From CAZDCD01 sp964503885 (GTDB lineage: Bacteria > Bacteroidota > Bacteroidia > Bacteroidales > UBA10428): 64,000 bases of DNA. This document shows positions 1-9,947 of the stretch, piece after piece (the stretch's first letter is position 1; each line of letters opens with the position of its first letter). Location: assembly GCA_964503885.1 (NCBI GenBank), contig CAZDCD010000012.1, positions 60,455 through 124,454 of the forward strand, written 5' to 3'. The notes beneath the pieces were generated by a model. The model worked only from the letters and a program-made list of their open reading frames with translations, was not told where the DNA came from and did no database searches. A program made the position numbers and the translations under genes.

Positions 1-988
1 CACATCCCGTGATATCGATACCAGAATATGCAATTGAGTCCCAACTACCAAAATAGGCGCCTGGTCTGGTTGTCAAAAATACCATTTCACTTCCCGAAGC
101 ATTATCCCAGTTTTGATGATCGATACCATTATCCCCGTATCCATTTATCCTCATAGAACTATCTGAAGAGGTGGAAATCACAGTTCCGTTGGTTGAGGTA
201 AATGTACCGAAGCTGAGTATAGCATCATAGTCCCATTGAGTTGCATAACCTGGGGTATCCGTCGGAGGCATAATGGTATCCGTAGCTGTAACTGTAGGAT
301 TTGTACCTGTATCAAATTGGACATCACCAAATGTTTCTCTTGTGAGGTTAATTGAATCGTATTTTATCGTTCCGCTTACAGTAAGGTCATCAAGATAGTG
401 CTCTTGGTCATTAATATTAATGGCTCCCATCTGGATATCCAGCCAGTGTCCTACCATATCTTCAGGCAGGGACAGAGTAACATATGTCCATGCAGCATCG
501 GTTAAAGCAGCTCCATCGATTGAAGCAGTATCGAGCTCCACCCATGCTCCGCCGTCGACACGGGCCTGAATGCTGAGACCAAGTGCATCGCTTTGTTTGA
601 ATCCAGGGCTGTAAATGTGTCCGAACGAAAACGAAAGGTTTTCATACCTTGAAATGTCTATACCGGTGTAGGCAATCGAATCCCAACTGCCGAATAAGGA
701 ATCCGGTGCAGTTGCCAGGAATAGCATTTCACTTCCAGAAGCATTATCCCAGTCCTGTCCACCGATACCATCATCTCCGTATGCATTTACCCTCATAGAA
801 CTGTCTGAAGAGGTGGAAACCACAGTACCATTGGTTGATGTAAATGTGTCATAACTGAGTATAGCATCGTAGTCCCACTGGGTCGGAAAACCCGGAGTGT
901 CCATTGGAGGCATAATGGTATCCGTGCCTATAACTGTGCCACTTGTATCATAATCAAATTGTACATCGCCGAAAGTTTCCCTGGCAAT
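1..988. repeat. Tandem 642-bp direct repeat within the secreted protein gene
   Basis: Matching blocks recur exactly 642 nt apart: ggaggcataatggtatccgt at 264 and 906, and acatc.cc.aa.gtttc at 321 and 963. The unit equals 214 codons, so the frame is kept. The copies differ by scattered substitutions and no indel was seen in the parts compared. The second unit runs off the left edge. Confidence 0.85.
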
Positions 989-1078
989 AACAACTGTATC
1001 TGTACTAACAGGTGGTTGTGCTTTTAAACTTATAAGCACTGCACAAGCAAATAGAAAAAAAGTAAGTGTTTTTTTCAT
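1..1078 (-). CDS. Secreted repeat protein, C-terminus beyond window edge
   Basis: This open frame has no stop inside the window, so the gene is partial and its C-terminus is unseen. Translation from the ATG at 1078 begins with a signal peptide (MKKTLTFFLFACAVLISLKAQ, cleavage probably after the Ala). Two tandem copies of a ~214-residue module follow, each starting RETFGDVQFD and containing TDTIMPP, QWDYDAILS, FTSTNGTV, SGSEM and GSWDSIAY. The aromatic/Gly-rich text resembles secreted beta-sandwich (lectin-like) modules, but I do not recognise the family. It lies 247 nt downstream of a susE-like gene in the same direction, behind a probable terminator, so it may have its own promoter. A role in binding an extracellular polymer is inference; a C-terminal secretion signal could lie outside the window. 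Confidence 0.75.
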   Translation of the reverse strand, partial: MKKTLTFFLFACAVLISLKAQPPVSTDTVVIARETFGDVQFDYDTSGTVIGTDTIMPPMDTPGFPTQWDYDAILSYDTFTSTNGTVVSTSSDSSMRVNAYGDDGIGGQDWDNASGSEMLFLATAPDSLFGSWDSIAYTGIDISRYENLSFSFGHIYSPGFKQSDALGLSIQARVDGGAWVELDTASIDGAALTDAAWTYVTLSLPEDMVGHWLDIQMGAININDQEHYLDDLTVSGTIKYDSINLTRETFGDVQFDTGTNPTVTATDTIMPPTDTPGYATQWDYDAILSFGTFTSTNGTVISTSSDSSMRINGYGDNGIDHQNWDNASGSEMVFLTTRPGAYFGSWDSIAYSGIDITGC

Positions 1079-1254
1079 AATTTAAAGGTTTTAGTGTTAA
1101 TAGTTTGGAACATAAAGTTATCTAATTTAATAAAATTTAATCTCTTATGAAAAGTAATCTGCAATTATTATCCTTTAATTGTCAAAATTATTTAAAGAAT
1201 TTAACTTTCCTGTTGATTTTAATAATTCTACTGTAATTACTTTACTATTACAGA

Positions 1255-1297
1255 AAATCAGTCCACTATAAATAATCTTTCCATAGTAGACTGATTT
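1255..1297 (-). terminator. Probable intrinsic terminator after the susE-like gene
   Basis: Arms at 1255-1269 and 1283-1297 are complementary over 15 positions with one mismatch that is G-U in RNA, around a 13-nt loop. Read on the minus strand, the stem is followed by a short T-run. It sits about 30 nt after the stop of the lipoprotein gene. The stem is AT-rich, so strength is uncertain. Confidence 0.6.
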
Positions 1298-1325
1298 CCA
1301 TTATAATACATGTTACTGAAAGCTA

Positions 1326-2477
1326 TTATTCATCTCTTGGACCAATGTCCACCACCCTAAAGCTATCGAACATGAATATGGCACCATCATTTTCGGCATA
1401 GCCAAAATTAGCCTGCAGCCTCATCTGTGTTTCATCCTGGTTTTTTGAAACATCATGCCAGATTGTAGTAGCGAACTCATTCCAGCCCTGATTTAATGTC
1501 AGTGTGGTGTCGCCCAGCATATCGCTGTATCCCGGGAGTGAAACTCCGCCAACAATCTTTACACGACGGCCGGTAGCATCTGACCATATTTTACCCATAT
1601 ACCGGAATTTTCTTCCGGGTTGGCAGGCTACATTTTCGTTCACAACCTGGTTTGAATAATCGTTATCACCCACAACAAGCATTGTAGCCTTCAACGTCTT
1701 TGTGCCGAGATCGGGGTAATTTGCAGGAGCATTTATGATCTCATATTGGGTTCTTGTACCCGATCCGGCAAGCCACCAGTTGGGACCGGAATTTCCATCA
1801 ACATCAATCACACCCACTGTACCTTGTTCAAAGTCACCATTGTCATTGAGTATTGGCAGACATAGATATTCTGTGGTATCGGGACATGCAATAAACATAT
1901 TACTGCTGATTGAAAGTCCTGCATCCGATTCCGTTTTAATTACATCGGTAGTTGCTCCATCAGGAACAGCAAATTTTAAGACCTGCTTACTTTGTTCCAT
2001 AATTGTGGCAGGCACATCTCCTATTCCCACCGAAGTAACAATATCAAGGTTCGTGCCGTATACGGTTACGACCGTATCCGTAAATCCAAAAGTAGGATTG
2101 AACCAGGAAATGGTTTGACGCGGAATTACGAGTATTGAGTCAAAAGCCCTTTCAGCGCCAGGAAAAACGAACGTTACATCGTTCATTCCCAGTGCAACCT
2201 GCGCAGGAACATTAAACTTTATACCTGTCTCAGTGCTCTCAATCTCTATTTTACGAACAACATATAAACCGAATATAATGCGTTCAACATTATCCAGTTG
2301 GGTGCCTCCAATGGAAAGTACAGCTCCGGCCCCTGTAACTGCAGGCATATTGGTAATCCTTGCACTCACATCAACAATCGGAGTCTCAATAATTCCTTCA
2401 TTTTCTTCATTACAGCCAATCAGGAATAATCCGAAAGCGGCTGTAATCAGCGTAAAATATATTAATTTTCGTACCAT
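1326..2477 (-). CDS. SusE-like IPT/TIG-domain surface lipoprotein
   Basis: The 383-residue product starts with a lipoprotein signal ending in a lipobox (FLIGC, Cys22), so it is probably anchored in the outer membrane. The first half resembles IPT/TIG beta-sandwich domains (GAGAVLSIGGTQLDNVERI, then WFNPTFGFTDTVVTVYGTNL). The C-terminal ~170 residues look like a carbohydrate-binding-type jelly roll ending in FMFDSFRVVDIG. It follows susD by 22 nt and is probably cotranscribed. In Sus-like systems the gene at this position encodes an auxiliary glycan-binding surface protein. The ligand cannot be read from the sequence. Confidence 0.75.
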   Translation of the reverse strand: MVRKLIYFTLITAAFGLFLIGCNEENEGIIETPIVDVSARITNMPAVTGAGAVLSIGGTQLDNVERIIFGLYVVRKIEIESTETGIKFNVPAQVALGMNDVTFVFPGAERAFDSILVIPRQTISWFNPTFGFTDTVVTVYGTNLDIVTSVGIGDVPATIMEQSKQVLKFAVPDGATTDVIKTESDAGLSISSNMFIACPDTTEYLCLPILNDNGDFEQGTVGVIDVDGNSGPNWWLAGSGTRTQYEIINAPANYPDLGTKTLKATMLVVGDNDYSNQVVNENVACQPGRKFRYMGKIWSDATGRRVKIVGGVSLPGYSDMLGDTTLTLNQGWNEFATTIWHDVSKNQDETQMRLQANFGYAENDGAIFMFDSFRVVDIGPRDE

Positions 2478-2499
2478 AATTATTGCATTTAATTATTAG

Positions 2500-4365
2500 T
2501 TATTTAGTAGAACTTGCGGAATAACCCGGATTTTGGAATTGCTCCCTATTCGGGTCATTTACAGCATCGATCTGGCTCTGCGGAATAGGTCTGACCAGAT
2601 GAAAAGCCTGAACATTCGGGCCTCCATCAGGATTATCTGCACGAACCCTTTCAAGAAGAACAGAACTTCCGTCACTATATTTCCTGATCGCGAGATCTGC
2701 CCATCTCGACCATTCACCCGCCATTTCTCGTGAACGTTCATCTAAAATATAGTCAAGGTCAATACTGTCAGCCGTTGCAGCGATATTAGCATATGCGGCA
2801 TCTACCGCAGCCTGGGAACGTCCCGGTTTATAAGCCGCACGTTTTTTAAGAACATTGACAAGGGTTGAAGCCTCATCATTATGACCCAGTATCATAGCCG
2901 CTTCTGCAGCAAGCAAATACGTTTCGGCCAGTCTGAGGACCGGATAGGGTCGTCCGGATACATCATTATAGTTAACCCTGAGGCTGTCGTCATATTTTCT
3001 GAGTGCCGGATGCATAATATAAGTTGTATGCTGGTTTGTATACCAGTCATCCGGACCCACAACAAAATAATTGACTCCACGACTGGCTATTGCATCTGCT
3101 TCTGCCTGTGTATCAGGCATATACCAGGCAGTATCACCAACCACCATTCCACGTGTTGCCAGGAAATCAACATAGTCTTGATATCCCTGTGTACCCGGAT
3201 CATTAACACTCGCAGTCCGGTAGAGTGTTCTGAAGGTATTATAATACCTTGAATCATTAGTTTTATCGGCAAAGCACTCCATCGTTAACCATTTTGTAGG
3301 CGCTATTTTTCTAAGTGGTCGCTGATATGCCAGTGGACGTCCGTCAATCAGGGATACACCTCCAATACTTTGCTGGTAACTTGGAATAAATAGATTATTG
3401 GCGATGTTCACTTTTTCGGTAAAATCAGTCGATGGACTAAATATTTCATTATTTACCTGATCTCCGGGTATACGTTCAACCGAATACAGAATTTCAGAAT
3501 TATAATCATAACCCTGTTTAAAGACTTTACCAAAATCCTGCAGCAGTTCGACACCATACATAGCCCTGTTATTGATCAGTTCCATAGCTGCATCATATGC
3601 GCTCTGTGCATCACCCGCCTGTGCCGCATCGGTATAATACCTGTAAAGGTAAACTTTGGCGAGTAAACTCAATGCAGCAGCCTGGGTAAGCTTATAGTTA
3701 TTGGGCTCTTTCACGACCGGTAATTTTTCACTTGCTGTTGTAAGATCATCGATCATAGCTTGATAATCATTCACCAGTAGTTCATCTAAAGGCAGTCTGT
3801 TAAATCCAAAGAAAGGAGTAGTATTCAGCTTTAAGTCGCCACTGCCTAAATCCAAAGGAACAGCACCGAATTGTGTCACAAGGTTCAGATAATATAATGC
3901 TCTGAGAAAGCTGGCTTCTCCTTCAATTGTATTAACCTGATCCTCAGTCAAATTAGGCACACTTGTCACTGATTCAAGAATCCCGTTGCAAAGGTTGATT
4001 GCCGGGAAAGCCCTGTTCCATATTGAAGTAAGTGCTCCCGCTCCTGATGAAATAGTATATATACCCAATTCACGATGCTGGAAATTATCTCCACTCGTGT
4101 TGGTAGCAGGTTGCTCACCGAAAGTCCATTCATCCGTTCCCTGGTGAAACATAGCGAGCGAACCATTCGGGGCATAAATATACCTCATATCGGCATATGC
4201 AGCATTCACCGCGTCCTGTATTCCCTGTGGCGTTTCAAAATATGCCGTAGTAAATAGCGTTCTTGGATGCTCCACAAGTATATCGCTGCAACTTTGCAAA
4301 TACAGGAATAATACTAGGGCAATACCAAATATGGCTGGAATTTTATATATTGTTCTCATATTCAT
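2500..4365 (-). CDS. SusD/RagB family nutrient-binding outer-membrane lipoprotein
   Basis: This 621-residue protein has a lipobox (YLQSC, Cys26) and SusD-family features: the early DAVNAAYADMRY segment, SFLRALYYLNLV, the TPR-like RLAETYLLAAEAAMILG helix and a C-terminal LDERSREMAGEWSRW followed by PIPQSQID. SusD proteins form a hinged lid over the SusC barrel and capture oligosaccharides or peptides at the surface. The start lies 12 nt after the susC stop, so the two are translated from one message. An in-frame ATG two codons later is an equally good start. Length is slightly above the usual 500-600. Confidence 0.95.
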   Translation of the reverse strand: MNMRTIYKIPAIFGIALVLFLYLQSCSDILVEHPRTLFTTAYFETPQGIQDAVNAAYADMRYIYAPNGSLAMFHQGTDEWTFGEQPATNTSGDNFQHRELGIYTISSGAGALTSIWNRAFPAINLCNGILESVTSVPNLTEDQVNTIEGEASFLRALYYLNLVTQFGAVPLDLGSGDLKLNTTPFFGFNRLPLDELLVNDYQAMIDDLTTASEKLPVVKEPNNYKLTQAAALSLLAKVYLYRYYTDAAQAGDAQSAYDAAMELINNRAMYGVELLQDFGKVFKQGYDYNSEILYSVERIPGDQVNNEIFSPSTDFTEKVNIANNLFIPSYQQSIGGVSLIDGRPLAYQRPLRKIAPTKWLTMECFADKTNDSRYYNTFRTLYRTASVNDPGTQGYQDYVDFLATRGMVVGDTAWYMPDTQAEADAIASRGVNYFVVGPDDWYTNQHTTYIMHPALRKYDDSLRVNYNDVSGRPYPVLRLAETYLLAAEAAMILGHNDEASTLVNVLKKRAAYKPGRSQAAVDAAYANIAATADSIDLDYILDERSREMAGEWSRWADLAIRKYSDGSSVLLERVRADNPDGGPNVQAFHLVRPIPQSQIDAVNDPNREQFQNPGYSASSTK

Positions 4366-4377
4366 ATGATTAAAGTA

Positions 4378-7300
4378 TTAAAATGTAACATTTAAACCGA
4401 ATAGGAATGACCTTGTAGGTGGTGTACTGGGACCAATAATAAGCGCCGGGTTATTGCCGCCTGTACGAAGGTTACCAGCAATTCCTACACCACCGATTGT
4501 CCCGGTACCTGTAGGTTCCGCATCAACACCATTATAATCACTAACATAGGGTGAGAACAACAAGAACGGATTCTGAGCTGTAACATATACCCTCAAATCC
4601 TTGATTTTGACTTTTTCTGTTATTTTACTTGGAATCGTATATCCAAGGTTAATGCTTCTTATTTTTACAAAGGTAGCATCATAATAACCAAGAGTTTGCC
4701 ATGCTGTTGCTGCATTTGGCGGTGAAATGGTGTAATTGTTGGTTGCCTGAGGCAGAGTAAACCAGTTTGTCGGGTTTTCCGGCGTCCAGTAATCTACATC
4801 AAGTCCGTTTCTTCTTCCATCCATAATTGTAACATAGCCCCTGGTGGGTTGATGCAGATAGCTTACGAGTGTGCCACCAATGCGAGCATATGCAACAAAG
4901 GAAAGGTCAAAACCTTTGAATACAAACCGGTTGGTCATACCGCCCTGCCATTTTGCTTCTCCGCTGCCTATTACTTTTCTGTCATTGTCGGCTTCGATAT
5001 TTCCGTCTCCGTTCAGGTCGGCAATTTTCAGCTGACCCGGAAGCTGACCGTAAGTTGCAGCTGCTTCTGCTTCATCCAACTGCCATATTCCAAGTTTTTC
5101 GTAATCATAGATTGCATTAAGCGGATAACCGACATGCAACTGGGCTTGAACATCCCTTACGATATCACGGTAGAGTTTAAGAATTTTATTCCTGTTGAGA
5201 AAGAAATTGATATCCGTACTCCATGTGAAACCACTTTGGGTTCTTAAATTAACACTTGAAACGGTAATTTCAAACCCTTTATTTTCAATCTCACCGACGT
5301 TTGTCAGGAAGTTTCCTGATACACCCGAGGTAATCGGAAGTGTAACAGTGTATAACAAATTATACGTTTTTGCATAATACCCTTCAATGGTACCGCTGAT
5401 CCTGTTAGAGAACAAACCAAAATCAAGACCCACATTTGTGGTTCTTGTATATTCCCAGTCTAGTGTTTTATCTGGAAGGCTGCTGATTGTATAGCCTGAG
5501 ACCAGCTGATCTGTACCATAATTATACCGGATAGGTACCTGGGAATTACCCTGGTAATGATACCCGGCAACACCTCCCAGTGTGGAATATGGATCTACTG
5601 ACTGGTTGGAAGTTTCCCCCCATCCTGCACGCAATTTAAGAACTGAGATTGCATTGACATTCCTCATAAATTCTTCGCGATTGATATTCCATCCGACTGA
5701 AACTGCAGGATAATAATGCCATTTTTCTGCCAGACGGGATGATCCGTCTGCCCGACCCGTAAGTGTGATCAGATACCTGTCATTATAGCCATAGTTAACT
5801 CTCATCATATAACTGAGCAACCCCCATGAGGATTCGGCCCCACTCAGGGAAAGTGCCCCGTCAGGGCTTGCCTGGCTCATGTCGTAAAATTCAATAAAGT
5901 CAGCAGTTATACCTTCTTTACCAACCAATGTATTATGCACATGATCCTCCTGCGCACTGAAAAGGCCTGTAATATTCAAGCTATGTTTTTCAGCGAAAGT
6001 GTTTTGGTACAATAGCAGGTTTTCAACAGTATAACCCCAGCCATCCCCGTTATTTACCCGTGCCCGTGCACTTTGGTTACGAGTCCTGAAGTAACTGTCC
6101 TGTCCCTGAAACTGGTCGAATTCCTCCTGGCGGTAATCAAGACCAAGGTTAATACGGTATTTCAAACCTTTTACGATATCAACTTCAGCATATAAGGTGT
6201 TAAAAGTACGCAACCTGCGCGTCCTGTCCACCCATTCGTTGTTGTTTTCTTTTACAAGCAATGGATTATATTGATTTTCACGATCTTCAGAATTACCTCC
6301 GGGTCTTATCAAAATATCACCATTTTCGTCATAGGGGGGCATTAACGGACTTAGTGTCAAAATGGGGAACATAATGCTTCCTCCGTAAGAACTGTTCTCA
6401 AAACCGGAATTATTCGGCTGCTGATTTATAAACTGAGTCCCGTTTGCAACATTAATACTGTTTAACGTATTCAAACCCACTTTTATTCTATCTCCCAGTT
6501 TTGAATCAAGATTGGCTCTTAATGAATACCGCGTAAAATCCTGTTCAGCGAGAATGGTTGTTTCCTTATAATAACCTCCGCCAACTGAAAACTGAGATGT
6601 CTCAGTGCCACCTGTGATCGTAATATTATGGTCTGTCAGGTAGCCGTTCTGATACATTAAATCCTGCCAGTTTGTTGATCTTCCCGTGAGCATTGATTCG
6701 ATTTCCAATGGTTGGTATCCCCATGTGCCGGCCCCGGCATCTCTCATTGCTGCGTATTCTTCAGCATTGAACATGTCATACTTCCTTGCAACGGTCGTTA
6801 CACCGTAATAACCACTGTAAGATATGGTTGATGCACCTGCCTGCCCACGTTTGGTGGTGATAAGGATTACGCCGTTGGCGCCCCTTGATCCGTAAATTGC
6901 GGTTGCAGAAGCATCTTTTAATATTTCAACGGAAGCGATTGAATTCTGGTTAATATCATTTAAACTTCCACCTTCATAAGGTATGCCATCCAATATAATA
7001 AGCGGATCATTTGATCCTGTTATTGAACGTTCACCACGTACCCGGATTTGGGCTCCTGCACCAGGCGCCGTACCGATTCTCTGGATTTCAAGTCCTGCAG
7101 CTCTTCCCTGCAATGCCTGCTGAATATTCGGAGATGGCACTTCACTAAGAGCCTTTTCATTAACCGAGACAATTGCTCCCGTCACATCGCTCTTTTTCAT
7201 GGTTCCGTACCCAACAACCACAACCTCCTGTAACTTTTCGATGTTTTCGATAAGTGACAGGTTAATGGTCGCTTGAGTACCAACTGTAACCTCTTCAGTT

Positions 7301-7848
7301 ACATAACCGACCGAAGAAAAGACCAGGATGGAATTTTCCGATGCAACAGTGATGGAGTAATTTCCGTCAATATCGGTTACGGTTCCGTTCGTGGTACCTT
7401 TTTCAATAACATTGACACCCGGAAGCGGATTTCCGTCGGAATCGACTATCCTGCCGGTGATTGGTCCCTGCTGATATGATTCTTTAGGAACAATGACCAC
7501 AAAATCGTTTTCCAGGATCTTATAGTCGAGAGAAGTGTTGTTAAGCAACTTCTCGAGAATATTCTCAAGTTTCTCGTCATTGGTAACCAACGACACTCTT
7601 TTATCCAACTGAGAATACTGATCATTGAAGAAAAAAGCGTATTCACTGTTATTCTCAATTTCCCGGAATAAATCCCGCAATTGAACATTTTCAACCTGAA
7701 TACTTAGCTTTTTGTTCTGAGAGTACACACTCGCCGTGACATTTAGCACAGCTAACATACTGATAATAATAAACAGTTTCATAGTTAGCAATAGTTTTTT
7801 AGTTAAAATAGCCACTCCAGTGGAATACAAATTTAGGGTCAATTTCAT
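4378..7848 (-). CDS. SusC/RagA TonB-dependent receptor with N-terminal STN domain
   Basis: This 1156-residue outer-membrane transporter has, in order, a signal peptide (hydrophobic core around residues 22-42), an STN signalling domain (~50-110, starting KKLSIQVENVQLRDLF), a carboxypeptidase-regulatory-like domain (~130-205, GRIVDSDGNPLPGVNVIEKG), a plug (~210-335, with GYGTMKKSDVTGAI and SRGANGVILITTKRG) and a 22-strand-type barrel ending FLFGLNVTF. With SusD it imports a bulky substrate using TonB energy. The STN domain is typical of receptors that signal to a FecR anti-sigma factor, and such a gene lies directly upstream. A second start at residue 23 is possible. Confidence 0.95.
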   Translation of the reverse strand: MKLTLNLYSTGVAILTKKLLLTMKLFIIISMLAVLNVTASVYSQNKKLSIQVENVQLRDLFREIENNSEYAFFFNDQYSQLDKRVSLVTNDEKLENILEKLLNNTSLDYKILENDFVVIVPKESYQQGPITGRIVDSDGNPLPGVNVIEKGTTNGTVTDIDGNYSITVASENSILVFSSVGYVTEEVTVGTQATINLSLIENIEKLQEVVVVGYGTMKKSDVTGAIVSVNEKALSEVPSPNIQQALQGRAAGLEIQRIGTAPGAGAQIRVRGERSITGSNDPLIILDGIPYEGGSLNDINQNSIASVEILKDASATAIYGSRGANGVILITTKRGQAGASTISYSGYYGVTTVARKYDMFNAEEYAAMRDAGAGTWGYQPLEIESMLTGRSTNWQDLMYQNGYLTDHNITITGGTETSQFSVGGGYYKETTILAEQDFTRYSLRANLDSKLGDRIKVGLNTLNSINVANGTQFINQQPNNSGFENSSYGGSIMFPILTLSPLMPPYDENGDILIRPGGNSEDRENQYNPLLVKENNNEWVDRTRRLRTFNTLYAEVDIVKGLKYRINLGLDYRQEEFDQFQGQDSYFRTRNQSARARVNNGDGWGYTVENLLLYQNTFAEKHSLNITGLFSAQEDHVHNTLVGKEGITADFIEFYDMSQASPDGALSLSGAESSWGLLSYMMRVNYGYNDRYLITLTGRADGSSRLAEKWHYYPAVSVGWNINREEFMRNVNAISVLKLRAGWGETSNQSVDPYSTLGGVAGYHYQGNSQVPIRYNYGTDQLVSGYTISSLPDKTLDWEYTRTTNVGLDFGLFSNRISGTIEGYYAKTYNLLYTVTLPITSGVSGNFLTNVGEIENKGFEITVSSVNLRTQSGFTWSTDINFFLNRNKILKLYRDIVRDVQAQLHVGYPLNAIYDYEKLGIWQLDEAEAAATYGQLPGQLKIADLNGDGNIEADNDRKVIGSGEAKWQGGMTNRFVFKGFDLSFVAYARIGGTLVSYLHQPTRGYVTIMDGRRNGLDVDYWTPENPTNWFTLPQATNNYTISPPNAATAWQTLGYYDATFVKIRSINLGYTIPSKITEKVKIKDLRVYVTAQNPFLLFSPYVSDYNGVDAEPTGTGTIGGVGIAGNLRTGGNNPALIIGPSTPPTRSFLFGLNVTF

Positions 7849-7980
7849 AGATCATAAAGTTTTAGTTTTACTTCTTGGTTTCCATAGATTAATCATCATT
7901 TTTAGTCAAATGCGTCCAGAACGTTACAATTCAGTTAGGTCATAGGCACTATCATTTATAGGTTTGACATAGTGTTGGTG

Positions 7981-9129
7981 TTAATTCTGTGAATATTTTA
8001 GTCTGTTAAATTTCCTGTTCAGATTCAGGTATACGGTCTTTTCATTGATCGTACAAATAACCGGAGATGTAAGCTGCAGGGCCTTCAGCACCTGCTCAAG
8101 AGGAAAATCTTTAAGGGTGCCTGAATAGGTGTACTTCTTCAGCTCATTATTTTCGAATTCAAAAATAATATCGTATTTTCTTTCCAGTTTTCTGGTAAGC
8201 TCTTCAAGGGTCTCTTTGTTTATAATAAGGTCACCATCCTTCCAGGAAGTGGATTCTACGGTATTCACATTTTCTTTGATATTCATGTCTTCAACGGGCA
8301 TTACAGCATTTTGTTCCTGCCTTCCGGTAATTTTTTCCTTCTGCCTGATGGATGGATTTACATCCTCATCCACTTCGTTTTTTGGAATATGTTTATGAAA
8401 GGTCAGCTTTTCGTTAGGTTGAAGCACTATTGACTTATTGGACGCCAACTGTCTTACATTTATGGTTCCTTCTACAAGTGTGGTTTCGATCTTGTCTTCG
8501 TCGGGATAGGATTTTACATTGAATGCTGTTCCCAGTGCCCTGATATCAAGAAATGCTGTATGCACGATAAAAGGGTTCTTACTTTTTTCAACATTAAAAT
8601 ATGCTTCTCCTTCGAGATAAACTTCGCGTGAATCAATTCCAAAATGCCTGTTGTATCTGAAAGTACTTCCTGCATTGAGCCATACCCGGCTACCATCAGG
8701 TAATATTACAGCTGACTTTCCACCATAAGGAACAGCAATTTCGCACATTTTGTTGGAAATCTGTGAAAAATTTCTGTATCCAAGAAAGAAGGATGCGGCT
8801 GCAACCGAGACCACCAGAAGGACTAACGCAGCATAACGCTGAAAATTGTTTCTAAACCTGATCGATTTGCTCTTTCTGTCGGACTTTTCAGATTTCTCAT
8901 GCATGCTGATCCGATCCATGAACTTGTTAAAGGCCTTTTCATGCTGTGAATAATCAGGATTCAGACCCGCCTTGATTTCGATATAAATGTTCTTCAGGGA
9001 AGCGAAGTAATGCCGGTTTGATAAGTTTTCATCCAGCCATTCCGACAACTCCTTAATCTCCGAATCTGATGCATTGCCGCTAAAGTATCTGAAAAGCACA
9101 TCTTCTCTACTGTCTGATAGGTTAATCAT
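7981..9129 (-). CDS. FecR-type anti-sigma factor
   Basis: The 382-residue protein has a cytoplasmic N-terminal segment (~1-95), one membrane helix (YAALVLLVVSVAAASFFLGY, ~98-118) and a periplasmic FecR domain containing YGGKSAVILPDGSRVWLNAGS and FNVKSYPDE. A C-terminal DUF4974-type segment (LEQVLKALQLTSPV) follows. It holds the ECF sigma factor encoded upstream until the STN domain of the receptor signals substrate. I use the ATG at 9129; a TTG lies one codon upstream. About 131 nt separate it from susC, room for a sigma-dependent promoter, but no motif was recognised. Confidence 0.92.
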   Translation of the reverse strand: MINLSDSREDVLFRYFSGNASDSEIKELSEWLDENLSNRHYFASLKNIYIEIKAGLNPDYSQHEKAFNKFMDRISMHEKSEKSDRKSKSIRFRNNFQRYAALVLLVVSVAAASFFLGYRNFSQISNKMCEIAVPYGGKSAVILPDGSRVWLNAGSTFRYNRHFGIDSREVYLEGEAYFNVEKSKNPFIVHTAFLDIRALGTAFNVKSYPDEDKIETTLVEGTINVRQLASNKSIVLQPNEKLTFHKHIPKNEVDEDVNPSIRQKEKITGRQEQNAVMPVEDMNIKENVNTVESTSWKDGDLIINKETLEELTRKLERKYDIIFEFENNELKKYTYSGTLKDFPLEQVLKALQLTSPVICTINEKTVYLNLNRKFNRLKYSQN

Positions 9130-9217
9130 CAAAAAAACTTTTTTTGTTACTATATGACGTCTGATGGTAATCTAACCCTAAATATTTTTTGTGTACTCAA
9201 TTCTATTCAGGGAGGGT

Positions 9218-9787
9218 TCAAAAGATAAAATAATCATTGAGGGCTGTACGCAATATCTTTAATGTTTTGGTAATATGATATTCAACGGTTTTAATGCTTA
9301 TTTTCAATATCTTGGCAATTTCTTTATTGCTGTTCGAATGATCCCTGCTTAAGGTAAAAATTTCCCTGGTTTTTTCGGGCAAAAGATCGAAAGTGCGTGT
9401 AATTATATCCTGAATTTCATTGAGTTGAATTTCCGAAAAGGTAAAATCACCCGATGATTGGTAAAGCATGTCGGCTTCCTTAAGCTTAAAATTGTGCATT
9501 GCTTCGTAATTTGATGCCACCTTTTTGTGCCTCAGAAACTGGATGCTCCGGTTATGCACAGCCCTGAAAAGATAGGAAGAAAGAGATGTGGTAATAATGA
9601 CTTCCCTTCTCTTTTCCCAGAGGTTGAAAAAGAGCTCCTGAACGATATCTTCGGACACATCGATATCCTCTACATAGCTCAGAGCATATAAAAATAATCG
9701 CTGATAATAGGTGTCAAAAAGATGTTTGAAAGCCTCCTTATCCCCCCTTTTAATTCTGCGAATGAGATTTGTTTCATCTTTGTCCAT
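9218..9787 (-). CDS. ECF sigma-70 factor, Bacteroidetes FecI-like family
   Basis: This 189-residue protein has sigma region 2 (FKHLFDTYYQRLFLYALSYV and SEDIVQELFFNLWEKRRE) and region 4 with a helix-turn-helix (LLPEKTREIFTLSRDHS, SNKEIAKILKISIKTVEYHITKT written as separate segments), the standard ECF layout. It is encoded just upstream of the FecR gene (88 nt gap) and in the same direction, so it is the likely activator of the downstream susC operon. The target promoter cannot be defined from one locus. Confidence 0.93.
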   Translation of the reverse strand: MDKDETNLIRRIKRGDKEAFKHLFDTYYQRLFLYALSYVEDIDVSEDIVQELFFNLWEKRREVIITTSLSSYLFRAVHNRSIQFLRHKKVASNYEAMHNFKLKEADMLYQSSGDFTFSEIQLNEIQDIITRTFDLLPEKTREIFTLSRDHSNSNKEIAKILKISIKTVEYHITKTLKILRTALNDYFIF

Positions 9788-9870
9788 AAGGCCCCGTTGA
9801 CATGAGTTTATGCCACGTAAATTTAATATTAATTTGTGAAGTAAATATAAATAGACTGAATAATGTTTAC

Positions 9871-9919
9871 TGATAGATGGAAGGATGGAATAATGGAAGA
9901 TTGAATGATCGAATAATTA
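9871..9919. repeat. Degenerate GGAA/GAAT-rich simple repeat
   Basis: The gap between the sigma factor and cyclase genes holds a run of related short words (gatggaagg, atggaataatggaag, attgaatgatcgaat). It has no coding potential. A shorter similar run occurs near 53640-53665. Confidence 0.5.
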
Positions 9920-9947
9920 ATACAAACCCAAGAACACAACATATAAC

